Origin: Paenibacillus tyrphae
GTDB taxonomy: Bacteria > Bacillota > Bacilli > Paenibacillales > NBRC-103111
Assembly (NCBI RefSeq): GCF_000722545.1
Contig: NZ_JNVM01000008.1
Location: 248,001 to 312,000 of the forward strand
Direction: 5' to 3'
Length of the DNA stretch: 64,000 nucleotides
The notes beneath the pieces were generated by a model. The model saw only the letters and a list, made by a program, of their open reading frames with translations, was not told where the DNA came from and searched no databases. Each line of letters begins with the position of its first letter. Positions within the stretch are counted from its first letter, which is position 1. Of the stretch, positions 59,756 through 64,000 are shown piece by piece. Position numbers and translations under genes: made by a program.

Positions 59756-60851
59756 TCGGCTGCCCGTACGCTTCCAGCGCGGCCGCCATTTGCTCCAAGG
59801 GCGGCGGCGCCTCCCACAGCAGCCGATGACGCCGGGCGAGCACGCTCTGCCGCACCTGCTCGCGCAGCAGCGCGGTGTCCGCTTCGGCGGGCAGCAGAGG
59901 CAGCGGGACGCAGGCTGGCGCGAGCGCGGCTTGGCCAAGCGCCACCACCGTATGGCGGCTGAGCCCGCGGTGCTGCGGCCGCGGATCGGCGAAGCTGATG
60001 CGGGCCATCGCCACGGGTACGCCGCCGAGGGCATGCGCCGCGCCCACAAGCTCGCCCGCCTCGATGCCGCTGAAGCCGTATGGCGTGCCGGTGCCTACGA
60101 TGCCGGGGCCCATGCAGACGATAGCCAGATCGGCTTCCAGCACATGCCTCGCGGCAAGGAGCGCCGTGTATTTGTTGACGGCTTCGACGTCGCCGCCGTA
60201 GGCGTGACCGTATGTGACCGTCCCGGTCAGCCAGCCAAGCTCGCGGAGCTGCCTCACGTGTCCGCTTATCGCCAAAGGCAGGGCGCCCCCGTCGGTCATG
60301 ACATAAGCGATTCGCGGCGCCGGCGCTCCCGCCACACGCGCAAGCTCGCGGAGCCAGCAGACGGCGGCAGGCAGCATGCTGTGCAGCTCGCCGATCAACA
60401 CCGGCATCCCGCTGAGCGTACGCGATTCGGCAAACAGAGCGTGATACGGGCTGGACGGCTCCTCGACCGAGAGCACGGCCCGCTGCAAAGACGTGTAACG
60501 CAGCTTCATAATGTGCCCCTCCTGCGGCCCGAAGGAGCGAAGCCTATCTGGCGCCTCCAGCTCCCGCAGGCTTGTACCTGCTGAAACTTCCGGGCTGTCG
60601 ACGCTCTCGCCCAACCTGCCAAGTTGCGCGTGGACGAAATGCACGCCGCCCGTACCGAGCCCCAAACGAACGGCAGTCGTATTCAGCAGCACCTCGTCCC
60701 CCGGCCGAAGCGGCGTCCCTACGGCAAGATCGTGCAGCGCAGCCGCCGTTTCACCATCTCCAAGCCGCACCCGTACCTCCTGCAAACCATGCGACGACCA
60801 AGGTTCCCCCACCGTTTCCGTAACGACAGCCGTTTCCCATTGGATCCTCAT
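59643..60851 (-). CDS. DUF3866 family protein
   Basis: The 402-residue protein begins with a beta-rich domain (about 1-90, EVRVRLGDGETAAAL, GDEVLLNTTAVRLGLGTGG) and continues with a larger alpha/beta part (MKLRYTSLQRAVLSVEEP, CMGPGIVGTGTPYGFSGIE). This is the DUF3866 layout; the role is unknown. It is very rich in Ala, Leu and GC. GGGAGGAA precedes the ATG at 60851; its 3' end overlaps mciZ on the other strand. Confidence 0.88.
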   Translation of the reverse strand: MRIQWETAVVTETVGEPWSSHGLQEVRVRLGDGETAAALHDLAVGTPLRPGDEVLLNTTAVRLGLGTGGVHFVHAQLGRLGESVDSPEVSAGTSLRELEAPDRLRSFGPQEGHIMKLRYTSLQRAVLSVEEPSSPYHALFAESRTLSGMPVLIGELHSMLPAAVCWLRELARVAGAPAPRIAYVMTDGGALPLAISGHVRQLRELGWLTGTVTYGHAYGGDVEAVNKYTALLAARHVLEADLAIVCMGPGIVGTGTPYGFSGIEAGELVGAAHALGGVPVAMARISFADPRPQHRGLSRHTVVALGQAALAPACVPLPLLPAEADTALLREQVRQSVLARRHRLLWEAPPPLEQMAAALEAYGQPITSMGRALPDDPAFFAAICTAAGAAYRLLRSEGPDKP

Positions 60852-60874
60852 GTTCCGTTTCCTCCCGCTTTCGC

Positions 60875-60918
60875 ACAAAAAAAATCGCCGCTTACCCAAA
60901 AGAGATAAGCAGCGATTA
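60875..60918 (-). terminator. Terminator of yqjE
   Basis: Minus-strand AATCGCTGCTTA / TAAGCGGCGATT stem followed by TTTTTT. Confidence 0.87.
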
Positions 60919-60959
60919 AACAACCTGTATGTTATTACTTTATGCCGGAAAGCCAAGCA

Positions 60960-62093
60960 TTATGCCTTGGCAACTTCATTGACGATCGAGACGACCGCTT
61001 CGGCCGTTTTGACAAGGTCCGAGATCGCGATCCGTTCTTTCGTCGTGTGAATGTCCAGATAGCCGACAGCCAGATTGACGGTTGGTACGCCCATGCCGTT
61101 GAACATATTGGCGTCGCTGCCCCCACCGGAATGGAAGGTGCGCGGCGTGCAGCCGACGTTCGTCAGCGCGTTCATCGCAAGCTTCACGACCGGAGCGGAC
61201 TCGTCGTACATAAACGCCGGATAGATGACTTCGCTTTTGAAGTCAAGCTTCGCGCCCATTTCCTCCGCCGCTTCCTCGCACGCTTGACGCATTTTCTCAA
61301 CTTGCTCGTACATTTTGGCCTGCGTGATGCTGCGCGCCTCGCCTTCGAGCGTTACCCGCTCGACGACGATATTCGTTGCACCTTCCACGCCGCCTTCGAA
61401 GCGCCCGATGTTCGCGGTCGTTTCTTTGTCGATGCGGCCGAGCGGCATGCGCGCAATCGCTTTGCTCGCCACGGTAATCGCGCTCACGCCCGCTTCGGGA
61501 TTCACGCCCGCATGAGCCGAGCGGCCCCAGAACGTGATGTACACCTTCGCCTGCGTCGGAGCGGCTACGGCGATATCTCCGATAGTGCCGTTCGAGTCCA
61601 GCGCAAAGCCGAGATCTGCATCGACCCACTTGGCTTCCATCGCGCGGGAGCCCTTCAAGCCGGACTCCTCGCCCGCCGTAATAATAAACTGAATCTGCCC
61701 GTGCTCGATGTTGTTCTCTTTCAGGACGCGAATCGCTTCGAACATGGCGGCAAGGCCCGCTTTGTCGTCTGCCCCGAGAATCGTCGTTCCGTCGCTGCGG
61801 ATGTAACCGTCTTCGCCGATCTGCGGCTTGATGCCTTTGCCCGGAGTAACCGTATCCATGTGCGAAGTGAAGAACAGCTTCGGCAGCGGCTTCGCGGATG
61901 TCGCCGGCAGCGTGCAGATGAGGTTGCCCGAGCCGTGGCCGGTTTTCGCTGCGGAATCGTCCTCTTCCACCTTCAAGCCCAGCTCGGTGAATTTTGCTTT
62001 CAGCACGCGGCTGATTTCCTGCTCGTGCTTCGTTTCGCTATCGATTTGAACCAACTCGATAAATTCGTCTACCAATCGTTTTTGCTGAATCAT
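60960..62093 (-). CDS. yqjE: M20 family metallopeptidase (YqjE, peptidase T-like)
   Basis: The 377-residue enzyme has the two-zinc site of M20 peptidases: FFTSHMDTV, GADDKAG, AGEESGLKGS, ALDSNG and SGGGSDANMFN. It is close to B. subtilis YqjE, a tripeptidase-T-like enzyme of unconfirmed substrate. It is divergent from the prli42 gene and near the bkd operon. Confidence 0.9.
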   Translation of the reverse strand: MIQQKRLVDEFIELVQIDSETKHEQEISRVLKAKFTELGLKVEEDDSAAKTGHGSGNLICTLPATSAKPLPKLFFTSHMDTVTPGKGIKPQIGEDGYIRSDGTTILGADDKAGLAAMFEAIRVLKENNIEHGQIQFIITAGEESGLKGSRAMEAKWVDADLGFALDSNGTIGDIAVAAPTQAKVYITFWGRSAHAGVNPEAGVSAITVASKAIARMPLGRIDKETTANIGRFEGGVEGATNIVVERVTLEGEARSITQAKMYEQVEKMRQACEEAAEEMGAKLDFKSEVIYPAFMYDESAPVVKLAMNALTNVGCTPRTFHSGGGSDANMFNGMGVPTVNLAVGYLDIHTTKERIAISDLVKTAEAVVSIVNEVAKA

Positions 62094-62161
62094 AGCTTTC
62101 CTCCATTAGGCCGCTTGGGTTATTATAGGGATAGTATTCCCTTGATAAGGAGCTGAAATCG

Positions 62162-62257
62162 TTGCGCAATAAATTGATTTTCAAAATCATCGTCTACGCG
62201 ATGATCGTCTCGATGCTGTTATCCACGCTGTTGTTTACCGTAAGTAATTTCTTCTAG
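62162..62257 (+). CDS. prli42: Stressosome-associated miniprotein Prli42
   Basis: The 31-residue peptide MRNKLIFKIIVYAMIVSM continues as one membrane helix and ends in NFF. Length and pattern (basic MRNK start, then VVYLML-like helix) match Prli42, which anchors the stressosome at the membrane in Listeria and is conserved in Firmicutes. The start is TTG with AAGGAG 9 bases upstream. No stressosome gene is in the window. Confidence 0.85.
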   Translation: MRNKLIFKIIVYAMIVSMLLSTLLFTVSNFF

Positions 62258-62311
62258 CTGGCCGGCGGGCGACGGGTTAGGGACAAGCCCTCCCGCGTCT
62301 GCCGTGGATCT

Positions 62312-63697
62312 TTAGTACAGCTTCGTGTCCTGATTGTACGCTTCCAGGTTCTCTTTCACCCGTTGCAGGAAGCGTCCGCAGATGACCCCGTCCAAAATGC
62401 GGTGGTCCAAGGACAAGCACAGGTTGACCATCGAACGGACGGCAATCATGTCCTGAATGACGACCGGCTTTTTCACGATCGATTCGAAGGTCAGAATGGC
62501 GGCTTGCGGGTAGTTGATGATCGGATACGACAAAATCGATCCGAACGAGCCCGTATTGTTCACAGTAAACGTACCGCCTTGCATATCGCTAAGCGTCAGC
62601 TTGCCGGCTCTTGCTTTCCGGGTTAAAGAATCGATCTCCCGGGCGAGGCCGGCAATATTCATTTGGTCGGCCTTTTGGATGACCGGAGTGACGACGAAGT
62701 CCTCGGTTCCTACGGCCAGAGCAAGGTTAATGTCCCGCTTGACGATAATTTTGTCAACCGCCCAGACCGAGTTCATGATCGGATAATCCTTGATCGCGCC
62801 GACGACCGCTTTGAGCAGGAAGGCCAGGTAGGTAATGTTGATCCCTTCCTGTTTCATGAATTCGCCCTTCACTTTGTTCCGCAGCAGCACAAGGTTCGTC
62901 ACGTCCACTTCGATCATCGTCCAGGCATGCGGAATTTCCGTCACGCTCTGACGCATGCGGCTGGCAATCGTATTGCGGATCGGCGTCACGTCGATCAAAT
63001 ACTCGCCCCGGCCATCAAGCGGCTGACCTTCCACTTCGATTTTCGGCAACGGCGGGTTTTCCGACAAATGAATGCCGGTCGAACGAACCGGTCCCTTCGG
63101 CGGCACCGAGAGGAATACGCCGGCGGTCGCTGCTTCCGCAGCGGCTTCCGCATTGACGGCAGCCACCGGTTTTCCTCCTTCGACCGCTGCAGGCTTGCCG
63201 CTCGCGACATAAGCTTCCACGTCTTTGCGCGTAATGCGGCCGCCAAGGCCCGTTCCCTTCACTTCCGACAGCGCGATCCCATGTTCTGCGGCAAGCTTGA
63301 GCACCGCAGGCGAATAACGGCCGCTCATGCCCGCTTCACCGCCGGCAGCTTGAGCTTCGCGACGGGCTTGTCCGCCTCCTTGAGCGCGTTGCGGCTGTGA
63401 AATGGCTTCTGCTGCTTCCGCCGTGCTGCCTGCTGCCTGATGCGGCTCCTCGATCAAACAAATATCTTCTCCGACCGCAGCCGTATATCCTTCTTCCGCC
63501 AGCAACTTAATGAGCCTGCCTTCGATCGGCGACGGCATCTCTACCGTCACCTTGTCGGTGATCAGCTCGCACAGCACGTCGTACTGTTCGATATAATCCC
63601 CAGGCTGCTTGAGCCATTTGCCAATCGTCGCCGATACCAAACTCTCGGCCAGATGAGGAACCTTGACGCCGGTTCCTTTCGTCGCTTGATCGTTCAT
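62312..63697 (-). CDS. bkdB: Branched-chain 2-oxoacid dehydrogenase E2 (lipoamide acyltransferase)
   Basis: The 461-residue E2 has one lipoyl domain with Lys49 in ITDKVTVEMPSP, an Ala/Gln-rich linker, a peripheral subunit-binding domain (RYSPAVLKLAAEHGI, GTGLGGRITRKDVEAYV), a second linker and a catalytic domain with DHRILDG. It passes branched acyl groups to CoA, feeding branched fatty acid synthesis. It lies 12 bp after the E1 beta gene, so it is bkdB and not pdhC. Confidence 0.92.
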   Translation of the reverse strand: MNDQATKGTGVKVPHLAESLVSATIGKWLKQPGDYIEQYDVLCELITDKVTVEMPSPIEGRLIKLLAEEGYTAAVGEDICLIEEPHQAAGSTAEAAEAISQPQRAQGGGQARREAQAAGGEAGMSGRYSPAVLKLAAEHGIALSEVKGTGLGGRITRKDVEAYVASGKPAAVEGGKPVAAVNAEAAAEAATAGVFLSVPPKGPVRSTGIHLSENPPLPKIEVEGQPLDGRGEYLIDVTPIRNTIASRMRQSVTEIPHAWTMIEVDVTNLVLLRNKVKGEFMKQEGINITYLAFLLKAVVGAIKDYPIMNSVWAVDKIIVKRDINLALAVGTEDFVVTPVIQKADQMNIAGLAREIDSLTRKARAGKLTLSDMQGGTFTVNNTGSFGSILSYPIINYPQAAILTFESIVKKPVVIQDMIAVRSMVNLCLSLDHRILDGVICGRFLQRVKENLEAYNQDTKLY

Positions 63698-63709
63698 GTA
63701 ACGGTCCTC

Positions 63710-64000
63710 CTAGAACAAAGCCAGCTTCCGCATGGCTTCCATGATCTTATCCGTATTGAGAAGGAAAAACTTCTCCATCGGCGGGTTCATTCCGACAGCC
63801 GGAACGTCCGGCGTGCACAGCCGCATAATCGGCGCGTCCAGCTCGAATAGCAGCTCCTCGGCAATGATCGCGGACACTTCCGCCCCGACGCCTCCGGTCT
63901 TGTTATCCTCGTGGATAATCAGCACTTTGCCGGTTTTGGCTGCCGACTTGAGAATCGCTTCCGTATCCAAAGGCTGCAGCGTTCTCAGATCGAGCACATG
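63710..64000 (-). CDS. bkdAB: Branched-chain 2-oxoacid dehydrogenase E1 beta, C-terminal part
   Basis: The gene runs off the right edge. The last 97 or so residues (LDLRTLQPLDTEAI, IIHEDNKTGGVGAEVSAIIAEE, RLCTPDVPAVGMNPPMEKFFL) match the transketolase C-terminal domain of BkdAB-type E1 beta subunits. It is followed by the E2 gene, as in bkd operons. Confidence 0.88.
   Translation of the reverse strand, partial: HVLDLRTLQPLDTEAILKSAAKTGKVLIIHEDNKTGGVGAEVSAIIAEELLFELDAPIMRLCTPDVPAVGMNPPMEKFFLLNTDKIMEAMRKLALF

Overview
This window looks like a 64-kb stretch of core chromosome from an endospore-forming Bacillales, most probably a member of the Paenibacillaceae. That assignment is an inference from gene order, the set of sporulation genes and the moderately high GC; no 16S gene or other taxonomic marker is present. 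Almost every gene lies on the minus strand and many gene neighbourhoods match Bacillus subtilis: fni-ypfD-plsC-cmk-ypfB-ypfA-ypeB-prsW-mecA/ypbH, serA, resABCDE, rluB-spmBA-dacB, scpBA, ribDE(BA)H, ppiB-lysA, spoVA, spoIIA-sigF-dacF, pdp, punA-deoB-xerD-yqzK-fur-spoIIM, nudF-mciZ and yqjE-bkd. I see no rRNA, tRNA, insertion sequence, prophage or CRISPR array.

Layout. 1-9.3 kb: isoprenoid (fni, partial), S1-domain protein, phospholipid and CMP kinase genes, a PilZ protein, the germination protein YpeB without SleB beside it, the PrsW protease, a Twinkle-like primase-helicase fusion with a degenerate TOPRIM site, and a MecA-type adaptor. 9.3-12.8 kb: lineage-specific envelope genes (lipoprotein deacetylase, CPBP protease, two unknown proteins, rhodanese). 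12.9-14.9 kb: serA on the plus strand behind a serine-type T-box. 15-21.9 kb: the ResABC cytochrome c maturation genes with the ResDE two-component system, then rluB. 21.9-29.8 kb: an amidase-like protein, spmB, spmA, dacB, an HMCES/YedK protein, an HD-GYP protein, ytfJ, a DUF2953 protein, scpB and scpA. 29.9-34 kb: the riboflavin operon under an FMN riboswitch. 34-34.9 kb: a small AT-richer island with an unknown 89-residue protein. 34.9-43.5 kb: ppiB, lysA, a shortened spoVA operon (AA, AB and AF only), the sigF operon and dacF. 43.5-50.3 kb: a YhcN-like lipoprotein, pdp, a CuA-like cupredoxin, a YvyF-like protein, a 26-codon forespore-type mini-gene, csaA, a GntR-controlled ABC transporter and gpx. 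50.3-64 kb: two purine nucleoside phosphorylases, deoB with a repeat-filled leader, xerD, yqzK, ald, fur, spoIIM, an EndoQ-like PHP protein, nudF, mciZ, a DUF3866 protein, yqjE, prli42 and the end of the bkd operon.

How the genes work together. Many genes serve sporulation and germination: SigF control (spoIIAA/AB/sigF), engulfment (spoIIM), cortex and core (dacB, dacF, spmAB), dipicolinate and germination (spoVAA/AB/AF, ypeB, ytfJ) and FtsZ shutdown (mciZ). Candidate SigH, SigG and SigE promoters can be read in front of several of them. pdp, punA (two copies) and deoB form a nucleoside salvage set. ResDE sits with the ResABC genes for haem-protein biogenesis. A PilZ protein and an HD-GYP protein suggest c-di-GMP signalling.

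The observations that most deserve a second look are the primase-helicase fusion (6.8-8.3 kb), the 40-bp repeat array that forms the deoB leader (53.3-53.5 kb), the self-contained 26-codon gene behind a textbook SigG promoter (46.8-47.0 kb), the extended MciZ overlapping its neighbour, and several tiny genes (a 54-residue zinc-ribbon protein, Prli42) that a length cut-off would miss.
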